A stretch of 64,000 nt of DNA from Denitrobacterium detoxificans (lineage in GTDB: Bacteria > Actinomycetota > Coriobacteriia > Coriobacteriales > Eggerthellaceae): assembly GCF_015062615.1 (NCBI RefSeq), contig NZ_SUUH01000003.1:186001-250000 (forward strand), written 5' to 3'. Under the pieces are notes generated by a model. The model searched no databases, had not been told where the DNA came from, and worked only from the letters and a program-made list of their open reading frames with translations. Position numbers and translations under genes: made by a program. The number at the start of each line of letters is the position of its first letter. Positions within the stretch are counted from its first letter, which is position 1. Positions 24,161 through 31,809 of this stretch are shown here, piece by piece.

Positions 24161-25495
24161 ATGCTCGAAGAACGAATTCTCTCACGTGTCATTCGTGGAT
24201 GCATGGATGACTTTCTGAAACTCTCCCCATGCAAGGAGCACGACATTCCGGGCCCTCAGCCGGGTAAGCGCTATATGCTCTATATGCATATTCCGTTCTG
24301 CGAGCGCCTGTGCCCGTATTGCTCGTTCAATCGATTCCCCTTTGCCGAGGATCGCGCAAAGCCGTATTTCGAGAACCTGCGCACCGAAATGCGTATGCTC
24401 GCCGACAGGGGCTACGACTTCGATAGCGTCTACATTGGCGGTGGCACGCCCACCATCATGATCGACGAGCTCTGCAAGACGATCGACCTGGCTCGCGAGA
24501 TGTTCTCCATCAAGGAAGTCTCCAGCGAGACGAATCCGAATCACCTCATTCCGGAATACCTGGAAAAGCTGGAAGGCCGCGTGCAGCGCCTTTCCGTGGG
24601 CGTGCAGAGCTTCGATAATGGCCTGCTCAAGCAGATGGGGCGTCTGGAAAAGTACGGCACCAACGAAGAGATTTTCGAGCGCATCAAGGTTGCCTCTCCG
24701 TACTTCCAGTCCATGAATGTCGACATGATCTTCAACTTCCCCGCGCAGACCGAGGAAATGCTCATTACCGATTTGGCTTACGTGCTGGAAAGCGGTGCGA
24801 CGCAGACCACGTTCTACCCGCTTATGGCGTCTCCCTCGGTGGAACGCTCGCTCGCTGCTACGGTGGGTGCGGTCGACTACAGCCGCGAGGCTCATTACTA
24901 CGACATCATCTGGCATGCCCTTACCGAAGGCGGCTTTAGCATGTCGAGCGCCTGGACGTTCGACCGCTCCGCAGGCGATATGATCGACGAATACGTGGTC
25001 GACTACGAGGAATACCCTGCGCTTGGTTCGGGTGGCATTACGTATCTGAATGGCAAGTTGTACGTGAACACTTTCAGCGTCACCGATTACAACGAGCTCA
25101 TTCCCGCGGGCAAGCTTTCCGTGAAAGACGAGCAGACGTTCTCGCTGCACAATCGCATGCGCTACCGCTTCATGATGCAGCTCTTTGGCCTGCGCCTCGA
25201 TAAGAAGCAGTTCAAGGAGGACTTCGGCATGTCGGTTGAGCGTGGCTTGCCAGCCGAAATGGCCTTCATGTCGGCCGTGGGCGCCTTCGACGTCAACAAC
25301 GACGAGGAGATCACGCTTTCCCCCAAGGGCCGCTACCTGCTGGTTGCCATGATGCGCCAGTTCTTCATCGGCGTGAATAACCTGCGCGACCAGGCACGTG
25401 CCAAGCTTACCGGCTTCGAGCGTGAACTCATCTTCGGCGACGGCAAGAATTGCGCCGCTGCGCCCGAGATTTCGGTGGGCTCGCCTCTTCTCTAG
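24161..25495 (+). CDS. Radical SAM protein of the coproporphyrinogen III oxidase (HemN/HemW) family
   Basis: A 444-residue protein with the radical-SAM cluster motif as CERLCPYC (Cys-x3-Cys-x2-Cys) preceded by YMHIPF, then GGGTPT and LSVGVQSFDNGLLKQMGR, the core of the HemN/HemW superfamily. The known family members are anaerobic coproporphyrinogen oxidase, the haem chaperone HemW and haem-degrading methyltransferases; I cannot decide between them. Position just before cydAB makes a role in haem supply or use attractive (inference), but a terminator separates them. The ATG at 24161, 7 bases after AAAAGGA, is preferred to TTG 24155. Confidence 0.85.
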   Translation: MLEERILSRVIRGCMDDFLKLSPCKEHDIPGPQPGKRYMLYMHIPFCERLCPYCSFNRFPFAEDRAKPYFENLRTEMRMLADRGYDFDSVYIGGGTPTIMIDELCKTIDLAREMFSIKEVSSETNPNHLIPEYLEKLEGRVQRLSVGVQSFDNGLLKQMGRLEKYGTNEEIFERIKVASPYFQSMNVDMIFNFPAQTEEMLITDLAYVLESGATQTTFYPLMASPSVERSLAATVGAVDYSREAHYYDIIWHALTEGGFSMSSAWTFDRSAGDMIDEYVVDYEEYPALGSGGITYLNGKLYVNTFSVTDYNELIPAGKLSVKDEQTFSLHNRMRYRFMMQLFGLRLDKKQFKEDFGMSVERGLPAEMAFMSAVGAFDVNNDEEITLSPKGRYLLVAMMRQFFIGVNNLRDQARAKLTGFERELIFGDGKNCAAAPEISVGSPLL

Positions 25496-25522
25496 CGCTG
25501 GCTTCAATAGGGTTGCCTTTTG

Positions 25523-25553
25523 CGGCGTAACGGCTATCCGTTACGCCGTTTTT
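25523..25553 (+). terminator. Intrinsic terminator
   Basis: CGGCGTAACGG (25523-25533) and CCGTTACGCCG (25538-25548) form a perfect stem, followed by TTTTT. Confidence 0.9.
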
Positions 25554-25630
25554 CGTTTCTACCCGTATGAATTGTGCAGATTTCGTGATAATCTGAACGG
25601 TAGTATCCAGGTGGGGTGAAGGGGGTAGGG

Positions 25631-26989
25631 ATGGACGTTGTCGTTTTGTCACGGTTCCAGTTTGCGTTCACCGTGGCATATCATTTCTTGTTTGTGCCGC
25701 TATCCATTGGCTTGGGCCTGATCATGGCGCTTGCTCAAACGCGCGCGTATCGTTCGGGCGACGCGGCCGACCAGGCTTCGGCGCGTTTCTGGGTTAGGCT
25801 GTTCACCACTACGTTTGCGGTGGGCGTTGCCACGGGCATTACCATGGAATTCGCCTTTGGCACCAATTGGGCCGATTACTCGCGTTTCGTGGGCGATATC
25901 TTTGGCGCGCCACTTGCGGCGGAGGCCCTGTTTGCCTTCTTTCTGGAAAGCACCTTCTTGGGCGTGGTGCTCTTTGGTCGCGGGAAGGTTTCCCCGAAGT
26001 TCTACCTAGCCGCATCGTGGCTGGTGTGGGCTGGGTCGCTGCTTTCGGCGCTCTGGATTCTCATCGCCAATTCCTGGATGCAGACGCCTGCGGGGTACGA
26101 GATTGCCGCCGATGGCAGCAAGGCCGTGCTCACCGATTTCTGGGCTGCGGCGTTCAATCCTTCGGTGGTGGCGCGCTACGCGCACACCATCATCGCTCTC
26201 ATCATCATGGGTGCGTTCGTGGCCATCGCCATTGGCGCTTACCATATGCGTAATGGCAAAGGCGACTTCGGGAGGAAGACCCTGGCAACGGGCACGATTG
26301 TCGCCATTGTTGCCTGCGTTCTCATGATCCCCGCGATGCATCAGCAAGCCGTGGTGGTTGCCAACGAGCAGCCCGAAAAGCTTGCCGCCATGGAAGGTCA
26401 GTACGAAGAGGGTCCCGTGGGGATGTACGTTTTCGGCTGGGTCGACGAGGCAAACGAGACGGTGGTCGGCATCGAGGTTCCCATCGAGGGCATGACGTCC
26501 ATTCTAGCGTCGGGCGACCCTTCCACCTCGTATATTGGCCTTCATCAGGTGCAGGCGAAATATGGCGAGACGGCTCCCGTGCAGATCGTCTTCCAGGCGT
26601 ACCACCTCATGGTTGCCATGTTTGGCGCGATTGGGGTGTGGGTCATCCTTTCCCTGGTGGCCACCCTGCGCGTTCGCAAGGGTGCAGAGCCCTCACGCGG
26701 GTTGCTCAAGGTGCTCATGTTTGCGCCGTTGTTCCCGTTTATCGCCATCCAGACGGGTTGGATGGTCACCGAAGTCGGCAGGCAGCCATGGATTGTGTGG
26801 GAGGAGCTGCGAACCGCCGATGCGATCTCCCAGTCGGTTGACGCCACGCAGCTGCTCATTACCATCGCGCTGTTCGTCTTGGTGTATGCCTTCATTTTGG
26901 TGATGTACCTGCGCGTTGCTCTGGGCATCATCAAGGAGGGTCCCGTCAACGTCGCCATAGAATCGTCCGAGGCAAAGGGGGCGAACTAG
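25631..26989 (+). CDS. cydA: Cytochrome bd quinol oxidase subunit I
   Basis: Binds haems b558, b595 and d and reduces oxygen to water with quinol. The 452-residue polytopic protein starts with the typical LSRFQFAFTVAYHFLFVPLS segment, where the family's axial His lies, and has the GRQPWIVWEELRT motif near residue 385. The quinol loop is the short type (no C-terminal insertion), as in Gram-positives. The start codon ATG 25631 is chosen over an upstream GTG at 25616. In anaerobes this oxidase usually serves oxygen detoxification. cydB follows after 2 bases. Confidence 0.96.
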   Translation: MDVVVLSRFQFAFTVAYHFLFVPLSIGLGLIMALAQTRAYRSGDAADQASARFWVRLFTTTFAVGVATGITMEFAFGTNWADYSRFVGDIFGAPLAAEALFAFFLESTFLGVVLFGRGKVSPKFYLAASWLVWAGSLLSALWILIANSWMQTPAGYEIAADGSKAVLTDFWAAAFNPSVVARYAHTIIALIIMGAFVAIAIGAYHMRNGKGDFGRKTLATGTIVAIVACVLMIPAMHQQAVVVANEQPEKLAAMEGQYEEGPVGMYVFGWVDEANETVVGIEVPIEGMTSILASGDPSTSYIGLHQVQAKYGETAPVQIVFQAYHLMVAMFGAIGVWVILSLVATLRVRKGAEPSRGLLKVLMFAPLFPFIAIQTGWMVTEVGRQPWIVWEELRTADAISQSVDATQLLITIALFVLVYAFILVMYLRVALGIIKEGPVNVAIESSEAKGAN

Positions 26990-26991
26990 CC

Positions 26992-28005
26992 ATGACGTTC
27001 CTTCAAGTTCTCTGGTTCATTCTCATCTTCGTTCTCATCGCGGGGTATTTCGTTCTGGATGGTTTCGATTTGGGCGTGGGCGTGCTTTACCCATTTCTGG
27101 GCAAGAGCGACGACGAGAAGGCGCTGCTACGTCGCGTTATCGGCCCGGTTTGGGACGGCAACGAGGTTTGGCTGCTTACGGCGGGTGGCGCGTTGTTTGC
27201 CGCGTTCGCTCCTGCGTATGCATGCACGTTCTCGGGGTTCTACCTGGCCATCATGCTGGTTCTGTTTGGCCTGATCGTGCGTGCCGTGTCCTTGGAGCTC
27301 TATGCCCACGACAAGGGCAATGCGCACATCTGGGATGCCCTGTTTTTCGTTGGCAGCTTGCTTCCGGCGCTTTTGTTCGGCGTGGCCGTGGGAAACGTCA
27401 TCGAGGGCATCGCTTTGAATGCCAATGGCGACTATACGGGCGGGTTCTTTGCCTTGCTCAATCCGTTTGCGCTGGTGTGTGGCGTGTTGGGCCTTGCCCA
27501 GTGCCTGCTTCAGGGTGCAGCGTGGATTGCGCTGAAGACGTTGCCTGGCAGGCTGCATAGTCTCGCCGTAGCGCTGCGAAAGACGCTTGCGTTGTCCGTG
27601 TTGGTGGTGTTCGGCCTGGCAACTCTTGCGTACTTTACGCTTGGCGCCTCGGCTGCAGCGGGTAGCGTTCCTGTCGCCGCGCGTATCGCATGCGTCTGCG
27701 TAATCGTGTTGCCCCTAGTGGCGTGCATGCTTCTGCGCAATGCGAGCGACCTTGTCCAGTTTGCTCTTTCGAGCCTTGCATGCGTGGGGATGGTGGCCCT
27801 GACCGCCACGACGTTGTTCCCGAATATCGTTCCGGCAACCGATGCTGCGTTGTCCATTACAGTGGCGAGTGCGGCTTCCAGCGACGCTGCGCTGGGCGCC
27901 ATGACGGTCATCACGTGCATTGGCCTTCCGCTGGTCTTGCTTTATCATTTCCTTGTGTATCGTTCGTTTGCCGGTCGCGTTTCCAGTGATGACGCGGCGG
28001 AATGA
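26992..28005 (+). CDS. cydB: Cytochrome bd quinol oxidase subunit II
   Basis: Structural partner of CydA. The 337 residues form about eight membrane helices and begin with LQVLWFILIFVLIAGYFVLDGFDLGVG, where YFVLDGFDLG is the family signature; RRVIGPVWDGNEVWLLTAGGALFAAFP-like sequence follows (residues 43-70). No cydCD transporter genes follow; they are either elsewhere or absent. Confidence 0.96.
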   Translation: MTFLQVLWFILIFVLIAGYFVLDGFDLGVGVLYPFLGKSDDEKALLRRVIGPVWDGNEVWLLTAGGALFAAFAPAYACTFSGFYLAIMLVLFGLIVRAVSLELYAHDKGNAHIWDALFFVGSLLPALLFGVAVGNVIEGIALNANGDYTGGFFALLNPFALVCGVLGLAQCLLQGAAWIALKTLPGRLHSLAVALRKTLALSVLVVFGLATLAYFTLGASAAAGSVPVAARIACVCVIVLPLVACMLLRNASDLVQFALSSLACVGMVALTATTLFPNIVPATDAALSITVASAASSDAALGAMTVITCIGLPLVLLYHFLVYRSFAGRVSSDDAAE

Positions 28006-28026
28006 GCCTCGATGGGACAATGATTC

Positions 28027-29361
28027 ATGGATAAGATACTCGTGCTTGTGCGGCATGGGAAAGCGCAAACGCGAAATCAGGACATACCCGATGAACAGCG
28101 CGAGCTTACCGAAGCAGGAAGGCGTGCCTTGCGTGCGCATATGCCGCTCGTAGCCCGCCGCTTGGATTTCGAGGGCGTGGTTCTGGAGCCCGCGCAAATC
28201 TGGACGAGTCCCGCCGAGCGTGCGGTGGGCACGGCCGAAGAGCTGCTTGCTTCGCTGCAGAACGAGGGCTTGCCCATCGAGCCAGAGATGCGTCCCTGCA
28301 CGTCCTTGCTGGGGCAGAACGAGGATTTGTTCCTAGACGAGCTGCGCAACACGTCGTCACGCGTGGTGTATGCCGTGGGGCATAATCCCATGATCGAGGA
28401 TATCGCCGAGCGCCTAACGGGCGTTCATCTGCCTTTCGCTACGGGTGGTATGGCCGCCATCCGCGTTTCCTGGTCTGCGCATGCCGCCGTGGAACAAGAG
28501 CCCGATACGCGTTTGCTGTGGTTCGTGCAGGGTCCCGAGGCAAAGCGCTGGAAGACGCTCATCGAGATGGAGCACAAGCTGAAGTCCGCAAACGAGACGG
28601 TTCACAAGCGGCTTATCTCGTTTCTGGCCGACCCTTCCGACGTAGAGACGATGCACAAGTTTCGCGTGTCCATTCGCACGTTTCGCAGTTTGCTTGCGTT
28701 CGTGCGCCCCTTCCAGAAGAAGGGACAGAATGCGTCCATGCAGGATGACCTGCGCGAGGTTGTGCGGCTTACGTCGCGTCTGCGCGAGCTTGACGTGCTC
28801 TATGCGGAGCTTGCCGAACAGGAGGGCGTAGACCAGGGCCTGCTGAGCGCGGTGAACATCCAGTGCAATGACGAGCGGGGCAGGGTGTATCGCCAGCTCC
28901 ACGGCAAGAAGGTACGTAAGCGTCTTAGCCGCGTATCGGCAGAGGCGAATCGCATCGAATGGAAGCGCCAGTATGCGTGGGGCGGTCTTCCTGCGGGTAT
29001 TGTGCAGAAGCGCTTCAATGGCATGGTTTCCGATATTTATGCACGGTTGGGGGCTCTGCATATCGAAGACGCCGAGGAAACGCATACGGTGCGCAAGCGT
29101 GCCAAGCGCGTGCGCTATGCGGCCACCCAGTTTGCCGACATGCTTACCGCCGACGCTGCCGATGTGTCCGTTGCCATGGAGGAAGTCCAGGATAGCCTGG
29201 GCGCCTTGTGCGATGCCCGCGTGAATGTCGAGATCGTCGACGACTTTCCTGTGGTGGGGCTTTCGGAAAGCGCATTGCGCGACCTTATGGAGTTCTACGA
29301 GAAGAACCGTCGTTTCGTGTTGGCGTCTACTGGTGGCACAGAGGACGCTCCGCGAGGGTAG
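28027..29361 (+). CDS. SixA-type histidine phosphatase fused to a CHAD domain
   Basis: Two domains in 444 residues. Residues 1-180 are a histidine phosphatase: LVRHGKAQ (catalytic His10), an Arg-bearing TSPAERAVGTAE, and VVYAVGHNPMIED with the second His; this is the SixA branch, which removes phosphate from phosphohistidine. Residues about 195-440 are a CHAD domain, an alpha-helical bundle with basic His/Arg/Lys faces (MHKFRVSIRTFRSLL; HTVRKRAKRVRYAATQF) known to bind inorganic polyphosphate. The fusion suggests phosphatase action targeted to polyphosphate granules or polyphosphate-bound proteins, which is inference. The ribosome-binding site is weak (GGGA). It follows cydB by 21 bases and may be co-transcribed. 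Confidence 0.88.
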   Translation: MDKILVLVRHGKAQTRNQDIPDEQRELTEAGRRALRAHMPLVARRLDFEGVVLEPAQIWTSPAERAVGTAEELLASLQNEGLPIEPEMRPCTSLLGQNEDLFLDELRNTSSRVVYAVGHNPMIEDIAERLTGVHLPFATGGMAAIRVSWSAHAAVEQEPDTRLLWFVQGPEAKRWKTLIEMEHKLKSANETVHKRLISFLADPSDVETMHKFRVSIRTFRSLLAFVRPFQKKGQNASMQDDLREVVRLTSRLRELDVLYAELAEQEGVDQGLLSAVNIQCNDERGRVYRQLHGKKVRKRLSRVSAEANRIEWKRQYAWGGLPAGIVQKRFNGMVSDIYARLGALHIEDAEETHTVRKRAKRVRYAATQFADMLTADAADVSVAMEEVQDSLGALCDARVNVEIVDDFPVVGLSESALRDLMEFYEKNRRFVLASTGGTEDAPRG

Positions 29362-29438
29362 GACGTTGCCGTTGCCTCCTTGTTCATGGGCGCGTAGATG
29401 CTGCTAATCGTGTGTGCTTCGTGAACGAAAAATCCCGC

Positions 29439-29467
29439 TTGACCGACTGCGGGGTGATGGGTATAAT
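29439..29467 (+). promoter_or_regulatory. Promoter of tRNA-Phe
   Basis: TTGACC (29439-29444) and a perfect TATAAT (29462-29467) with a 17-base spacer, 34 bases before the tRNA; the best sigma-70-type promoter in the window. Confidence 0.85.
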
Positions 29468-29501
29468 TTCAACTCGCGCTTCGATGAGGCGTCACATAAC
29501 T

Positions 29502-29577
29502 GGTCGGGTAGCTCAGTTGGTAGAGCAGGGGACTGAAAATCCCCGTGCCGAGGGTTCAAGTCCCCCTCCGACCACCA
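29502..29577 (+). tRNA. tRNA-Phe, anticodon GAA
   Basis: Acceptor GGTCGGG/TCCGACC (one G-T pair), D-arm GCTC-AGTTGGTA-GAGC, anticodon loop ACTGAAA with GAA, T-arm with TTCAAGT and an encoded CCA at 29575-29577. It has a consensus promoter and a terminator at 29588. Its 3' end is copied again at 29730. Confidence 0.97.
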
Positions 29578-29710
29578 TGATCGTACAGGCCCCAGCAATG
29601 GGGCCTTTTCATGTCCATAAACCCCGTAGGGACTTGAACCCTGCGAAGGGCGAACGCGCCAGCGGCGCGTTCGGGGCCGAGCGCCGCGATAGCGGCAGGC
29701 GAGGCCTGCG
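29557..29710 (+). repeat. Tandem duplication copy 1: tRNA-Phe 3' end and downstream module
   Basis: A 154-base unit comprising the last 21 bases of tRNA-Phe, its terminator (29588-29609), an inverted T-arm copy GGGACTTGAACCCT (29629-29642), the perfect hairpin CGAACGCGCC/GGCGCGTTCG, and a GC-rich end. It recurs 173 bases later with only about four substitutions. Confidence 0.9.
29588..29609 (+). terminator. Terminator of tRNA-Phe
   Basis: GGCCCC (29588-29593) pairs with GGGGCC (29600-29605), then TTTT. Duplicated at 29761-29782. Confidence 0.85.
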
Positions 29711-29729
29711 GGTTCCGGAGGAACGCGCC

Positions 29730-29883
29730 CAAGTCCCCCTCCGACCACCATGATCGTACAGGCCCCAGCAATGGGGCCTTTTCATGTCCGTAAACCCCGT
29801 AGGGACTTGAACCCTGCGAAGGGCGAACGCGCCAGCGGCGCGTTCGGGGCCGAGCGCCGCGGCAGCGGCGGGCGAGGCCTGCG
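29730..29883 (+). repeat. Tandem duplication copy 2
   Basis: Second copy of 29557-29710, separated from the first by 19 unique bases. It carries the tRNA 3' 21 bases with CCA, the duplicated terminator and the inverted T-arm (29802-29815), but no 5' part of the tRNA and no promoter. Confidence 0.9.
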
Positions 29884-29890
29884 CGCGATT

Positions 29891-30095
29891 TGGGCAGAAT
29901 CGGCCGGCAAAATGTAAAAAATGTCGCGTATTACACATTGGTCGGCACCCGAGCTGCCGCATGAAAAAAGCGACCTGGGGAAACGCTGATTCGGGTATGG
30001 GGGATGGCGTCATTTGGTCCATCAGAGAGACAAAACAGGGGCTATTCGTGTGTAAAACGCGACATTTTTGCAAAAACGGTCCTCGATTTTGCCCA
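29891..30095 (+). repeat. 205-base palindromic dispersed element, copy 2
   Basis: Starts TGGGCAGAATCG (29891-29902) and ends with its near complement CGATTTTGCCCA (30084-30095). Inner arms are AAATGTCGCGTATTACAC (29919-29936) and GTGTAAAACGCGACATTT (30050-30067), complementary except at one position. Aligned to copy 1 (12920-13123, opposite strand) the ends and a central block are conserved while other interior bases differ. It begins 7 bases after the tRNA-Phe duplication. No coding frame is convincing. The remaining bases to 30246 hold a TATAAT (30205-30210) that may serve the next gene. Confidence 0.7.
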
Positions 30096-30246
30096 TTTTG
30101 CCTTTGGCTCCTGCCTGGCTGCTCCGTTTGAACAAACAAGTCCCCGTTCCTACTCAACTTGTAGTATCTTTGCCGCGGAAATACCGAGTTAGGAGACAAT
30201 TGTTTATAATAGGCGCACCTGAAGATGCAAGGATAGGAGTTATTAC

Positions 30247-31545
30247 ATGCAGGCAGGATACTTTTCTACCGCATGGGCGGATATTAAGTCTACGCAGGGG
30301 TGGTTCGGCAAGATGTGCTTGCTCGCGCTGCTCCAGTTCGTGCCGGTATTCGGCCAGATCGTGCTGCTTGGCTATGCGTATGGCTGGGCGCGTGATATCG
30401 CGTGGAACGTGCATAAGCCGCTTCCCGCGCGCATTTTCGCAAATGAAGACGGCAAGCTGTATCGCCGCGGTTGGTTCCTTTTCCTGGTTGCGCTGGTGAT
30501 CTCGCTCGTTCCCATGGTCTTCCTGATCGTCTCGGACGTTCTTTCCGCCACTTCCTCGGTTGCGTCGCACGCGTCTTATGGCGTCAATGCCGGCGCCGGT
30601 GCCGCTGCGGGCTTTGCCATGTTGTTCTACCTGATTTACATGGTGGCTACGTTTGCCGCTATGTTCTTCACCTGGGTAGGCTCGATGCGCGCTTCCATTT
30701 ACGACAACATCAGCGCGGGTCTTCAGTTTGGCAAGATCTGGAAGATGATGCGTCACGATGGCGGCGGCCTCTTCCGCATCTTCGGTATGAACCTCATTTT
30801 CGGTCTTATCTTTGGCATTATCCTGTTCGTCCTGAGCATGATCGTATTTGCGATCTGCTTTGCGTCGGTTGCGCCCCAGATCGCTGCACTGGACGGTTCT
30901 ACGTACTATGGCTACTCGTATCCGTATGGCGTTACGGGGTCGAACCAGTTTGCTGCCGTTCTGTCGGCCATTCTGCCTATGTTGGGCATTCTGTTCGTGT
31001 TTATCATCATTCTGGCGTACATCTGCTGCGTGTTCGATGCGTTCATGGTCATCCTCACCGCCCGTGCGCTGGGCTATTGGACGCGTCAGTTCGATGTTGC
31101 CCAGTGGGGCGCTCAGGCCGACCCCATGCCCTTTGAAGCTCAGCAGCGGGCTCCGTATCAGACGTATCAGCAGCCCTATCAGGCTCAGCAGCCTCAGGCC
31201 CAGCCTGTGCAGCAGCCTCAGGCTCAGCCCACGCAGGCCGCTCCCGTTGCTCAGCCGACCCAGCCTGCAGCCGCTCCCGTGGCACAGCAGGAAGCCCCGG
31301 CGGCGCAGCCTGCTCCTCAGGTTGCACCCACCACGCCCGTGGTTGCTACGGCTCCCGTGGTGGTTCCCGCTCCCGAGGCTCCGGCAGTTCCTGCGCCTGA
31401 AGCTCCGGCCGCGGAGCCTGCCGCCCCTGCCGTTGAAGCCCCGGCCGCTCCCGCTCCCGCAGCGGAAGAGGCAAGCGCACCGGCGCAGCCTCAGAGTGCT
31501 CCTGCCGAAGACGAGTCCAGCGAAGGCAGTGTTCCCACGGCGTAA
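30247..31545 (+). CDS. Polytopic membrane protein with Pro/Ala/Gln-rich tail (DUF4013-like)
   Basis: A 432-residue protein. Residues 1-300 contain about five or six hydrophobic segments (for example FVPVFGQIVLLGYAYGWA, FLFLVALVISLVPMVFLIV, LIFGLIFGIILFVLSMIVFAI, LPMLGILFVFIIILAYICC) interrupted by a short basic loop. The opening pattern of a GYxYGWARDI turn after the first helices resembles DUF4013 proteins, which are of unknown function. Residues 300-432 are a low-complexity Gln/Pro/Ala tail, likely cytosolic or wall-spanning depending on topology. AGGATAGGAG precedes the ATG. It is a single-gene unit with its own terminator. Confidence 0.65.
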   Translation: MQAGYFSTAWADIKSTQGWFGKMCLLALLQFVPVFGQIVLLGYAYGWARDIAWNVHKPLPARIFANEDGKLYRRGWFLFLVALVISLVPMVFLIVSDVLSATSSVASHASYGVNAGAGAAAGFAMLFYLIYMVATFAAMFFTWVGSMRASIYDNISAGLQFGKIWKMMRHDGGGLFRIFGMNLIFGLIFGIILFVLSMIVFAICFASVAPQIAALDGSTYYGYSYPYGVTGSNQFAAVLSAILPMLGILFVFIIILAYICCVFDAFMVILTARALGYWTRQFDVAQWGAQADPMPFEAQQRAPYQTYQQPYQAQQPQAQPVQQPQAQPTQAAPVAQPTQPAAAPVAQQEAPAAQPAPQVAPTTPVVATAPVVVPAPEAPAVPAPEAPAAEPAAPAVEAPAAPAPAAEEASAPAQPQSAPAEDESSEGSVPTA

Positions 31546-31577
31546 GCGCCCCATAGGCCATTGCCCTCATAGCGTTT

Positions 31578-31612
31578 AACGCCCGCATGCCTTGGGTATG
31601 CGGGCGTTTTTT
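31578..31612 (+). terminator. Intrinsic terminator
   Basis: AACGCCCGCAT (31578-31588) pairs perfectly with ATGCGGGCGTT (31598-31608), followed by further T to 31612. Bases 31613-31809 are A+T-rich with no clear -35/-10 pair. Confidence 0.9.
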
Positions 31613-31809
31613 GCATGCGGCGGCATCGGAATTGCTTTTGTTGCGATTCGTTTTCATTCCACAACATATGGTGTTCGCATGTGAAGACTGTTTGGTGCGT
31701 CTCTGAATAATGCTCTGGTCATTCGGGTTGGCTAACCGTTAACGTTACAGTTTCCGAAGTTGCTAAACGCCGACTATACATGCACCCTAAACGAAAGAAG
31801 AGTCGACGC

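Noticed and set aside
29404..30199. Minus-strand frames over tRNA-Phe, its duplication and the 205-base element
   Set aside because: They read the reverse complement of tRNA-Phe (WSEGDLNPRHGDFQSPALPTE type), another classic spurious call. A short similar peptide (FLQKCRxLH) appears in both 205-base elements, but this follows from the conserved nucleotide arms.
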